Part shown: one piece after another, positions 7,182 through 13,763 of the stretch
Layout: every line of letters begins with the position of its first letter
How positions within the stretch are numbered: position 1 is the stretch's first letter
Assembly (NCBI GenBank): GCA_937928755.1
Contig: CALEZI010000045.1
Span: 1 to 19,216, forward strand
Direction of reading: 5' to 3'
Length of the DNA stretch: 19,216 nt
Source: an uncultured Rhodanobacteraceae bacterium
Lineage (GTDB): Bacteria; Pseudomonadota; Gammaproteobacteria; Xanthomonadales; SZUA-5
Position numbers and translations under genes: made by a program
Notes under the pieces: model-generated
What the model saw: only the letters and a program-made list of their open reading frames with translations
Told to the model about the DNA's origin: nothing
The model's database searches: none

Positions 7182-7246
7182 TTCACGAACGCTTGATCGG
7201 CGCGCACCTAGGCTTCGCTGCCCTTGCCGCCTCCGTCGGCGAAGGG

Positions 7247-7275
7247 CCGTCTTGGCCAATCAAGATCCGTCTTGG
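7247..7275 (+). promoter_or_regulatory. Direct repeat CCGTCTTGG, 20-bp period
   Basis: CCGTCTTGG occurs at 7247-7255 and again at 7267-7275. The 20-bp period is close to two helical turns, as in direct-repeat activator sites. The second copy lies 15 bases before the GGAG ribosome site of the first Roadblock gene, so the repeat could equally act in the leader RNA. Short repeats in GC-rich DNA can arise by chance. Confidence 0.3.
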
Positions 7276-7303
7276 TGCGGCCCCCGCAAAGGAGTTGCAC
7301 TGA

Positions 7304-7735
7304 GTGACCACCACGATGAGCCCACTGGATCCGGCCCGAATGCAGCAGCGGCGAGAAGCCTGTGCCGCGCTGCTGTCGGGACTGGTCGACCAGTCGCCGG
7401 CCGTCGTCATTGCCAGCCTGTCGGCCGTCGATGGGCGTCTGGTGGCTGCGGCCTCGGGATCCACGCGCAGCGACGTCGATCCGCAGCGGGTGTCGGCACT
7501 GACCAGTTCGCTGCTGGCGCTCAGCGAATCGTTCGCCCGCGAAGTGCGTGGCGGTCGCTGCACGCATGCGACCGTGTCCATGGAAAGCGGATCGATAGTC
7601 ACGGTGCGCGTTCCCACGGCGCGGCAACTGCACGTGCTGTCGGTGTGTACCGACCCGTCTGCGAATCTGGCCATGGCCCTGCGCTGGACCCTGGATACCG
7701 CCAGAAGGATCGCCGACGAGTTGGGTGCGTCCTGA
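7304..7735 (+). CDS. Roadblock/LC7-family protein, first copy
   Basis: This 143-residue protein carries one Roadblock/LC7 fold, in the order helix, VVIASLSAVDGRLVAAAS hairpin, helix, GGRCTHATVSMESGSIVTVRV sheet, and a C-terminal helix. In bacteria such proteins (MglB, CvnB) dimerise and bind or regulate small Ras-like GTPases in the cytosol. The gene opens a plus-strand operon that ends in exactly such a GTPase (9237-9764). The start is a GTG at 7304, with GGAG nine bases upstream; an ATG four codons later is too far from that site. The length is slightly above the usual 110-130 because of an N-terminal helix. The family call comes from fold pattern and context, since these proteins are weakly conserved. 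Confidence 0.75.
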   Translation: MTTTMSPLDPARMQQRREACAALLSGLVDQSPAVVIASLSAVDGRLVAAASGSTRSDVDPQRVSALTSSLLALSESFAREVRGGRCTHATVSMESGSIVTVRVPTARQLHVLSVCTDPSANLAMALRWTLDTARRIADELGAS

Positions 7736-7821
7736 TCAATATGTTCGCTTGCGCCTTAAACGCCAGCGTGTTCACAAACCACGGTGCCGCCGGTGCCGTC
7801 AGTTAACAGGAGTAAATGAAG

Positions 7822-8178
7822 ATGGCGAAGATCAACCTCGACTCACTGCATTCGATCGACGGTTACGTCGCCGCGGCGCTGGTCGACTCTGACAGCGGCA
7901 TGATGCTGGCGGGCGACGGCACCGCGATCAATCTGGAGGTCGCCGCCGCCGGCAATACGGAAGTCGTGCGCGCCAAGCGCAAGGTGGCAGCCAGTCTCAA
8001 GCTCAACGATGCCATCGAGGACATCCTGATCACCTTGTCCAAGCAGTACCACATCATTCGGCCGCTGGAATCCAACCAGAGCCTGTTTCTCTACGTGGTG
8101 CTCGATCGCAGCAAGGCCAATCTGGCGATGGCGCGCCACGAACTGCGCAGCTTCGAACGTGCGGTCGACTTCGCTTGA
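7822..8178 (+). CDS. Roadblock/LC7-family protein, second copy
   Basis: This 118-residue protein begins MAKINLDSLHSIDGYVAAALVDSDSGMMLAG, the first helix and beta-hairpin typical of bacterial Roadblock/LC7 proteins, and ends with the LFLYVVLDRSKANLAMARHEL sheet-helix. It differs clearly from the first copy, so the two are not a recent duplication and may form a heterodimer or serve separate roles. AGGAG at 7808-7812 is nine bases before the ATG at 7822. An earlier in-frame ATG at 7816, only three bases from that site, is less likely but would add just two residues. It lies in the operon 86 bp after the first copy and 73 bp before the winged-helix gene. Confidence 0.8.
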   Translation: MAKINLDSLHSIDGYVAAALVDSDSGMMLAGDGTAINLEVAAAGNTEVVRAKRKVAASLKLNDAIEDILITLSKQYHIIRPLESNQSLFLYVVLDRSKANLAMARHELRSFERAVDFA

Positions 8179-8202
8179 CTGGCGCCCTGCTGCCGCGAAT
8201 TC

Positions 8203-8226
8203 GCCCTGACCGGGAGCGGTCGGGGC
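8203..8226 (+). other. Intra-operon stem-loop
   Basis: GCCCTGACCG and CGGTCGGGGC form a 10-bp stem with one G-U pair and a GGAG loop. It lies between the second Roadblock gene and the winged-helix gene. No U-run follows, so full termination is unlikely. Its place suggests mRNA processing or stabilisation that would favour the two Roadblock genes over the downstream GTPase. Confidence 0.5.
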
Positions 8227-8251
8227 GGCATAGCACCGAGAAGGCGCAACC

Positions 8252-9193
8252 ATGAAAGTCGATCTCACCGCGGCCGGTCTGACCGACGAGGCACGCCATA
8301 TCCTGCAGGTCGCGGCCAATCTGCTCGGGGCTTACCGCCTGTCGGCGCGACTGCGCGAATGGGACGGCACCCGATGTGACGCCTTGTTCGTCGACGCAAT
8401 GGATGGTTACGGCAGGCGCGCTGCGGAGAGCGCTCAGCGTCGTGGGATTCGTGTGATCCACTTCGGCGATGCGCCAGCGCCTGCGGACGGCGCGATCCTG
8501 CATATTCCGTCGAGCGGCCCGATTGCGGCGCTGGTGCGGCAGTTGCAGCACCTGATCGTCGCGTCGCCGGCTGTGCGCGCAGTAGCGCCTCCAGCGTCGA
8601 ATATCGTGCAGATGGCGGTATCGCCAGCGTGGCTTGGACATGACCTCGCGTTCCGCGGCGGCGGACGCGAGATCCTCATGCTGCGGTCGTCGTCGCGAGT
8701 GCTCGCCGCGTCGCTCAGCGACATCCTGTGTTGCCGCGACCACTTCGACGATCCGGCATGGAGTATCGAGGTGCTGCAAGTCGGTGCAACGCGGCCGTCG
8801 ACGCACCATGTGGCGGTCAGCCTGGACAGTTTCCTGTGTCAGGCGGTTGAGGCCGTTAGTGGACCTTTGCCACCGCACGCTGCGGGGCGCTGGATTCTTC
8901 AGGACTGGCCCGACCTCGGCGCGGCTACGCGTCAGGTGGCTGCATTGCGGCTGGCCCAGGCGCTGCGCCGGGGCCCGGCCACTGCGGCCGAACTCGCGGC
9001 CAGGACTGATCTCGGACTGGACGAGGTCACGCGCTATCTGTGGGCCCTTCGCGCCGCGGGCCTGTTGCAGTCCGCCACCGACGATTCCGCCGAACCCGCA
9101 GCGGCGATTGCGGCAGTCGAGAGCACCGCAGCGGCGCCGGCTGGCGGCGTGCTGGCTCGCCTGGCGCGGCGCTTCGGCCTGGGCTGGAAGTGA
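8252..9193 (+). CDS. Roadblock/GTPase-operon protein with C-terminal winged helix
   Basis: This 313-residue protein is not recognised as a named family. The N-terminal part has alternating hydrophobic strands (CDALFVDAMDGYG, GIRVIHFGD, GAILHIPSSG) that suggest a Rossmann- or receiver-like domain, but no phosphorylation site is clear. The middle (about 125-215) has segments such as GREILMLRSSSRVLAASL and resembles no motif that I know. Residues about 225-275 (QVAALRLAQALRRGPATAAELAARTDLGLDEVTRYLWALRAAGLL) form a clear winged helix, followed by an Ala-rich tail ending RLARRFGLGWK. In actinobacterial conservons the gene before the GTPase also carries a winged helix (DUF742), so this may be a functional counterpart or adaptor. 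AAGG precedes the ATG by seven bases. The call is strong for a real gene and weak for function. Confidence 0.7.
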   Translation: MKVDLTAAGLTDEARHILQVAANLLGAYRLSARLREWDGTRCDALFVDAMDGYGRRAAESAQRRGIRVIHFGDAPAPADGAILHIPSSGPIAALVRQLQHLIVASPAVRAVAPPASNIVQMAVSPAWLGHDLAFRGGGREILMLRSSSRVLAASLSDILCCRDHFDDPAWSIEVLQVGATRPSTHHVAVSLDSFLCQAVEAVSGPLPPHAAGRWILQDWPDLGAATRQVAALRLAQALRRGPATAAELAARTDLGLDEVTRYLWALRAAGLLQSATDDSAEPAAAIAAVESTAAAPAGGVLARLARRFGLGWK

Positions 9194-9236
9194 TGCCACT
9201 GAGTCGCGAAAACTGCACGAACGAGAAACAGGCGAC

Positions 9237-9764
9237 GTGAACTCCGAACCGATCAAGCTGGTGTTTGCGGGTCCCATGGGGGCGGGCAAGACTACGGCTA
9301 TTCGCAGCATTGCCGACAGCCCGCCGATATCCACCGAAATGGAGTTGAGCGAAGGCGCGTCGGCGGAAAAGTCGACCACCACCGTGGCATTCGATTTTGC
9401 CGTGGTCAATCTCGATGACGATACTCCTCTGCATGTCTACGGCATGCCCGGTCAGGAGTACTTTTCGTTCATGCGCCGGATTCTGCTGCAGGGCGCGATC
9501 GGTGTCGTGCTGGTCCTCGACGGCAGCGTTGCCAGCATCGCCAGCGATTGCTCGACGTGGCTGGCATCGCTGCGGGAAAACGATGCGCCGATGCACGTGG
9601 TGATCGGGATCACCAAGACCGATCAGGCACCGCAGTTCTCGCTCGCCGCAGTGCGCAACGCCATCCGCCAGACCCGGCAACCGATCCCGGTGTTTACCTT
9701 CGACGCCCGCGACACCGAGCAGACCACCCATCTGGTGCGGGCATTGCTGGTGTCGATGACCTAA
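9237..9764 (+). CDS. Small Ras-like GTPase (MglA/CvnD, COG2229 type)
   Basis: This 175-residue single-domain GTPase has P-loop GPMGAGKTT at residues 12-20. A switch I threonine is likely in KSTTTVAFD, and the G3 region reads LHVYGMPGQEYFSFMRR. G4 is GITKTD. The G3 aspartate of DxxG is replaced by Gly, as in many bacterial GTPases of this group (YGTPGQ or FGTPGQ), and G4 has Thr for Asn. Such switches control polarity or signalling in the cytosol, with Roadblock proteins as partners (MglB in Myxococcus). The start is a GTG at 9237 with AGG five bases upstream; the nearby ATG at 9193 is out of frame. It is the last gene of the operon, 43 bp after the winged-helix gene and 11 bp from the convergent ankyrin gene. 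Confidence 0.85.
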   Translation: MNSEPIKLVFAGPMGAGKTTAIRSIADSPPISTEMELSEGASAEKSTTTVAFDFAVVNLDDDTPLHVYGMPGQEYFSFMRRILLQGAIGVVLVLDGSVASIASDCSTWLASLRENDAPMHVVIGITKTDQAPQFSLAAVRNAIRQTRQPIPVFTFDARDTEQTTHLVRALLVSMT

Positions 9765-9775
9765 CAACGCACCGG

Positions 9776-10966
9776 TCAGTCCGCGCGGGCATCGGTCCAG
9801 ATCGCTGCAATGCGCCAGTTGGGCACGTTGTTCGATGTCGGATCGGCTTCGGCCGGCAGGCCGCCGGACTCGGCGGCGACCGCGCGAACGCGCACGACCA
9901 CGGTCGCCTGTTCGCTGCCAAATCCGGTGCCACGCACGCGGATCAGCAGATCGCCCAACCCTCCATGCACGCTGAGCACCTCCGGGTCGGTGTGCGGCAC
10001 GTCGATCCAGGTGGAATCGTCCGGCCGCGCGTCGGGCAGTTCCCATTCGGGGTTGCCAGCGACCTCGACGTCAGTGCCTTGCGATTGCAGCCAGGCGAGC
10101 ACATGGCGCACTGCAGGATGGTCGGGCGGCACGGATTGCGGCACGTCGATCGGCAGTCGATGGCGCGACCCAGCCGCGCTCAGTCGTTGCCACCAATCGC
10201 CGCCTGGCGCGTTCAGGCTCAGTGTGTCGTAAAGGCTGGCGCCGCCGTAGCCGGCGCCAGTGAGGTCGATGCCGGTGGCGATCGCCACCTCCAGCCACTC
10301 GACGCCGTAGCCGGCTTCGGCCATCCACTCGAGCAGGTGCCGCGGGTAGCCTGGAAGTGGCTCCAGCCCGCGTCGCGCTCCGGCCCGCAGCAGTTGCTCG
10401 AACAGCGCGAGGTCGTGGTTATCGACCGCATTGCGCAGCGGCGGATTCTGTTCGGGTAGCCCATCGACCGCTGCCCCACGTTCGATCAGCAGCGCGCGCA
10501 TTTGCGGGTCCGTGGTGGTCACCAGCAAAGACGTCGAATCGCCGCGGTTGGTTGGATCTGCTCCGATCGCCAGCGCCAGTTCGACCAAGGGTCGATTGCC
10601 CGTCTTCAGCCCGCGCTTGAATTCGCTCTGGGTCTTGGGCGCATCCACCATGAAGTCGGCAATGCGAGTGACCCAAGGATGAGTCAGACCCACCGCTGGC
10701 ACATAGTTCATCAGACCGGCCAGGACCACCGCAACCGACAGCGCCGTGAAGAAGCCGAACAGGGCGATGCCGAGCGCATCGCGACACAGGTTGCGCAGCA
10801 GGCCGCTTGCTCCACGCGCGTCAGCCGGCAGCGCCGCCAGTCCGGCGGCGGCTGCCAGGCATCGACCCAGGCGCGCGATCAGGCACAGCGTGATCCACAG
10901 CATCAGCAACGCAAACGGGAAGCCAACCAGCACTCCCAGCCACGGCGAACCCTGCCCGATGTGCAT
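9776..10966 (-). CDS. Ankyrin-repeat membrane protein
   Basis: This 396-residue protein has two N-terminal membrane helices (about residues 8-32 and 65-87). An ankyrin-like region follows, with repeats such as NRPLVELALAIGADPTNRGDSTSLL, PQMRALLIERGAAVDGLP and NHDLALFEQLLRAGARRGLEP. The last quarter is a beta-rich segment (DLLIRVRGTGFGSEQATVVVRVRAV). It probably presents a protein-binding surface at the inner membrane; the partner is unknown. The ATG at 10966 has an ideal GGAGG site six bases upstream, which itself lies 18 bp beyond the yebC stop. The two genes are therefore likely co-transcribed. A TTG at 10987 overlapping the yebC stop is a weaker alternative start. It converges on the GTPase gene with 11 bp between stops. 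Confidence 0.8.
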   Translation of the reverse strand: MHIGQGSPWLGVLVGFPFALLMLWITLCLIARLGRCLAAAAGLAALPADARGASGLLRNLCRDALGIALFGFFTALSVAVVLAGLMNYVPAVGLTHPWVTRIADFMVDAPKTQSEFKRGLKTGNRPLVELALAIGADPTNRGDSTSLLVTTTDPQMRALLIERGAAVDGLPEQNPPLRNAVDNHDLALFEQLLRAGARRGLEPLPGYPRHLLEWMAEAGYGVEWLEVAIATGIDLTGAGYGGASLYDTLSLNAPGGDWWQRLSAAGSRHRLPIDVPQSVPPDHPAVRHVLAWLQSQGTDVEVAGNPEWELPDARPDDSTWIDVPHTDPEVLSVHGGLGDLLIRVRGTGFGSEQATVVVRVRAVAAESGGLPAEADPTSNNVPNWRIAAIWTDARAD

Positions 10967-10983
10967 TGCGCCTCCGGTCGCCC

Positions 10984-11697
10984 TCAACCCAGATTTGCGT
11001 TGTGGTAAACCTCTTGCACGTCATCGAGTTCTTCCAGCCAGTCGATCAGATCGAGCAGGGTCTCCTGGTTCTCCTCCGGGACCACCACCCGGTTTTCCGG
11101 GCGCATCACGATCTCGGCGCTGGTCGGCGTCAGGCCGGCATCGATCAGCCCCTTCTTCACGGCCTCGAAGCTCGCCTGGGTACACAGCACGACGCTCTCG
11201 CCTTCGCCGTTCTGCACGTCGTCGGCGCCGGCCTCGAGTGCGGCTTCAAGCAGTCTCTCTTCGCTGGCGGCGTCCGGCGTCGCGAACTTCAGTTCGCCGA
11301 GTTTGTGGAACTGGAAAGCCACCGAGCCGCTGGTGCCGAGGTTGCCACCATGCTTGGCCAGCGCGTGGCGCACGTCGGCGACGGTGCGCTGCAGGTTGTC
11401 GGTCATGCAGTCGATGATCAGAGCGACGCCGCCGGGCCCGTAACCCTCGTAGCGGATCTCGTGCATGTTGTCGCCGCCCTCGGCGCCGGATCCGCGCTTG
11501 ACCGCGCGCTCGACGGTTTCGCGCGTCATGTTGGCGGTCAATGCCTTGTCGACCGCAATGCGCAGGCGCGAGTTGGTGCTGGGGTCGCCGCCGCCGCGCG
11601 CAGCCACGGTGATTTCGCGGATCAACTTGGTGAACACCTTGGCCTTGCGCGCGTCCTCGGCGTTCTTGCGTCCTTCGATGCTGGGGCCTCTGCCCAT
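10984..11697 (-). CDS. yebC: YebC/PmpR/TACO1-family regulatory protein
   Basis: This 237-residue protein begins MGRGPSIEGRKNAEDARKAK, followed by FTKLIREITVAARGGGDP, the hallmark of the YebC family. It continues with the conserved YEGYGPGGVALIIDCMTDN and NLGTSGSVAFQF segments. Family members are cytosolic; some act as transcription regulators (PmpR), and work on YebC-type proteins links them to translation of difficult peptide stretches such as polyproline. The length is normal for the family (about 240). The ATG at 11697 has AGGAAGG upstream; a more upstream in-frame ATG at 11760 would add 21 residues absent from the family. In many genomes yebC precedes ruvC; here it precedes the ankyrin membrane protein instead. 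It is divergent from the mscS-like gene. Confidence 0.95.
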   Translation of the reverse strand: MGRGPSIEGRKNAEDARKAKVFTKLIREITVAARGGGDPSTNSRLRIAVDKALTANMTRETVERAVKRGSGAEGGDNMHEIRYEGYGPGGVALIIDCMTDNLQRTVADVRHALAKHGGNLGTSGSVAFQFHKLGELKFATPDAASEERLLEAALEAGADDVQNGEGESVVLCTQASFEAVKKGLIDAGLTPTSAEIVMRPENRVVVPEENQETLLDLIDWLEELDDVQEVYHNANLG

Positions 11698-11864
11698 GGT
11701 GGTGCCTTCCTGGTCTGAACGGAATGGGCGGAGGATAGCGAGCGGCGGGGCGGCACGCATTCGACGCCTGGCTCGGGGAACGCCCGGGCTTCAGGTCCCG
11801 GATAGCGTGGATCAGCGCACTAGGGCAGCATGCGGCGGTCGGTCAGCGCATCCGGAGAGTCGCC

Positions 11865-13370
11865 ATGGATCTGTCGCAACTGCCGTCTCAGACTGCCATC
11901 GGCGCCGCGGTGGCCGTCGTGCTCGGATTGCTGCAGTTGGCCATGAAACCGAGGGATCGCGCCAGCATTCGCAACATGCTGATTCTGGCCGCCGTGCTGA
12001 TGCTGGTCCTGCTGGGCGGCGTCTTGCTGCAGCGATACGGGTCGCAACGCGGAGCGGCGCTGTTGATCGCGGTGGCGGCGGTTGGCATCGGAGGTGTGAT
12101 CATTCGCCTCGCATCGAGTCTGGTGTTCCAGTGGATCCTGCCGCTGGTGCGCCTGGACCTGCCGAGCATCGTCGAAGATCTGTGCGTCAGCGCGCTGGCG
12201 CTGACCTGGCTGCTCTACTGGCTGCATGGCGCCGGACTCGACCTGCGCAGCCTGCTGGCGACTTCTGCGGTAATTACGGCGGTGCTGGCGTTTTCCATGC
12301 AGGACACGCTCGGCAACATCCTCGGCGGCGTGGTCCTGCAGTTGGACGCCTCGTTGCGCGTGGGCGACTGGGTGAAGATCGACGATGTCAGCGGACAGGT
12401 GGTGGATGTGCGCTGGCGTCATACGGCGATCGAGACACGCAATCGCGAGACCGTGGTCATCCCCAATGGCTGGCTGGTGAAAAACCGCTTCACCGTGATC
12501 GGCTCGCGCCGCGAGTCGCGCGTGCGTTGGCGACGCTGGGTCTGGTTCAACATCGATATCGACGCCAATCCGACCAAAGTGCTGCAAGTGCTGGAGGACG
12601 CCGTTCGCGAGAGCGACGCGACCAACGTGCTGCTCGATCCACCACCCAGCGCGGTGCTGATGGATGTCGGTCAAGGTTATGCGCGTTACGCGCTGCGTTA
12701 TTGGGTCGGCGACCCACGACCCGACGACCCCAGTGACTCCGACGTGCGTCGGCACGCTCTGGCGGCATTGAAACGCCACGACCTGCAACTTGCCGTGGTC
12801 CAGGAAGAGCGCCTGGTGATCAAGGAGAACGAGCGCCGGCAGAAAGCGCTGCGCGACGACGAAGTGGCGCGGCGCAAGGCCATACTCGCTGACGTCGATC
12901 TGTTCAGCAGCTTCAGTCCGGACGAATTGCAGGCGCTCGCCGAGAAGGCAGTGGTAGCGCCATTCGTCAAGGGCAGCACGATCACCCGCCAGGGGCGCGT
13001 TGCCCATTGGCTGTACATGATCGTTTCCGGCGCCGCCGACGTGTGGATCGAACAGAACGGCAAACGCACGCACATCGCCACGCTTCTGGCGGGCAGCGTG
13101 GTCGGCGAAATGGGCATGATGACCGGCGAGCCTCGCCGCGCCACCGTCACCGCGCACACCGACGTCGAGTGCCTGCGCCTGGGCAAGAGTGGTTTCGAAT
13201 CGGTTCTGCGTGCGCGGCCGGATATCGCCAGCGAGATTTCTGCGGTGATTGCCTCGCGTCAGGGTCAACTCGATCGCGCGCGCCGCGATGCCGATGCCGA
13301 TGCTGGCGACACACCCGAGTCCGACGCCATTGGCGCGCGCATCCGTGCATTTTTTGGGCTGGAGGCTTGA
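11865..13370 (+). CDS. MscS-type channel with cyclic-nucleotide-binding domain
   Basis: This 501-residue inner-membrane protein has about five hydrophobic segments, including the MscS pore helix region (TSAVITAVLAFSMQDTLGNILGGVVLQLD, about 137-165). The MscS beta domain follows (VGDWVKIDDVSG ... TVVIPNGWLVKN). The C-terminal part (about 340-470) is a cNMP-binding domain with the phosphate-binding cassette GEMGMMTGEPRRATV starting at residue 414. Its Arg-Ala-Thr matches sites that bind cyclic nucleotides. This is the architecture of bacterial cyclic-nucleotide-gated MscS relatives (bCNG), in which ligand rather than tension may gate the pore. GGAGAG lies before the ATG at 11865. No nucleotide cyclase is encoded in the window. 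The gene is divergent from yebC, with a 167-bp space. Confidence 0.9.
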   Translation: MDLSQLPSQTAIGAAVAVVLGLLQLAMKPRDRASIRNMLILAAVLMLVLLGGVLLQRYGSQRGAALLIAVAAVGIGGVIIRLASSLVFQWILPLVRLDLPSIVEDLCVSALALTWLLYWLHGAGLDLRSLLATSAVITAVLAFSMQDTLGNILGGVVLQLDASLRVGDWVKIDDVSGQVVDVRWRHTAIETRNRETVVIPNGWLVKNRFTVIGSRRESRVRWRRWVWFNIDIDANPTKVLQVLEDAVRESDATNVLLDPPPSAVLMDVGQGYARYALRYWVGDPRPDDPSDSDVRRHALAALKRHDLQLAVVQEERLVIKENERRQKALRDDEVARRKAILADVDLFSSFSPDELQALAEKAVVAPFVKGSTITRQGRVAHWLYMIVSGAADVWIEQNGKRTHIATLLAGSVVGEMGMMTGEPRRATVTAHTDVECLRLGKSGFESVLRARPDIASEISAVIASRQGQLDRARRDADADAGDTPESDAIGARIRAFFGLEA

Positions 13371-13405
13371 GCCCTTCGCGCGGCGACCCGAGCTTGAGAC
13401 ACCTG

Positions 13406-13429
13406 GACCAGCGAGGCTCGCTCCTGGTC
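13406..13429 (+). terminator. Possible hairpin after the mscS-like gene
   Basis: GACCAG (13406-13411) and CTGGTC (13424-13429) pair, with further pairing possible in the GCGAGGCTCGC stretch between them. It starts 36 bases after the stop of the channel gene. No clear T-run follows, so termination is only suggested. Confidence 0.3.
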
Positions 13430-13538
13430 GTCAAACTTGTTGGCAGTTGTCCAGAACTCGTGTGGCGCACGTTAGACAGCGTGCCGCGCGCCTGTCGAAA
13501 GCGTAGCGTACGCAGTGTCTTCAACCGAGGTCACCGAG

Positions 13539-13763
13539 ATGAGCGCCCAGCCTGCCGCAGCACAACCGTTTGATCCCGAGACCATGGCGCTGCGCGACAT
13601 GTTCGCCAGCCACGCGCTGGCCGGCATGTTGCCGGCACCCAAGGTTCCCGGAGTCCTGCCGATGACTCCAGATACCGCCGCAATGGCCGCTTATGCCTAT
13701 GCCGATGCCATGCTGCGCGCGCGTCTGGCGCCACCGAAGCCGGCTGCCGTCGGGCGTTCCTGA
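13539..13763 (+). CDS. Small phage-like hypothetical protein
   Basis: This 74-residue protein has the layout ALRDMFASHALAGMLPAP ... TPDTAAMAAYAYADAMLRARLA. The same pattern, with LRDYFA-A-ALxGLL near the start and AYxxADAMLxxR near the end, is common in small hypothetical proteins of tailed phages and prophages (recalled pattern; function unknown there too). GAGG eight bases before the ATG supports this start; a GTG at 13515 in the same frame lacks a good site. No other phage gene is present, so it may be a solitary remnant or a domesticated gene. It converges on the FimX-like gene, whose stop begins one base after this stop codon. Confidence 0.65.
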   Translation: MSAQPAAAQPFDPETMALRDMFASHALAGMLPAPKVPGVLPMTPDTAAMAAYAYADAMLRARLAPPKPAAVGRS

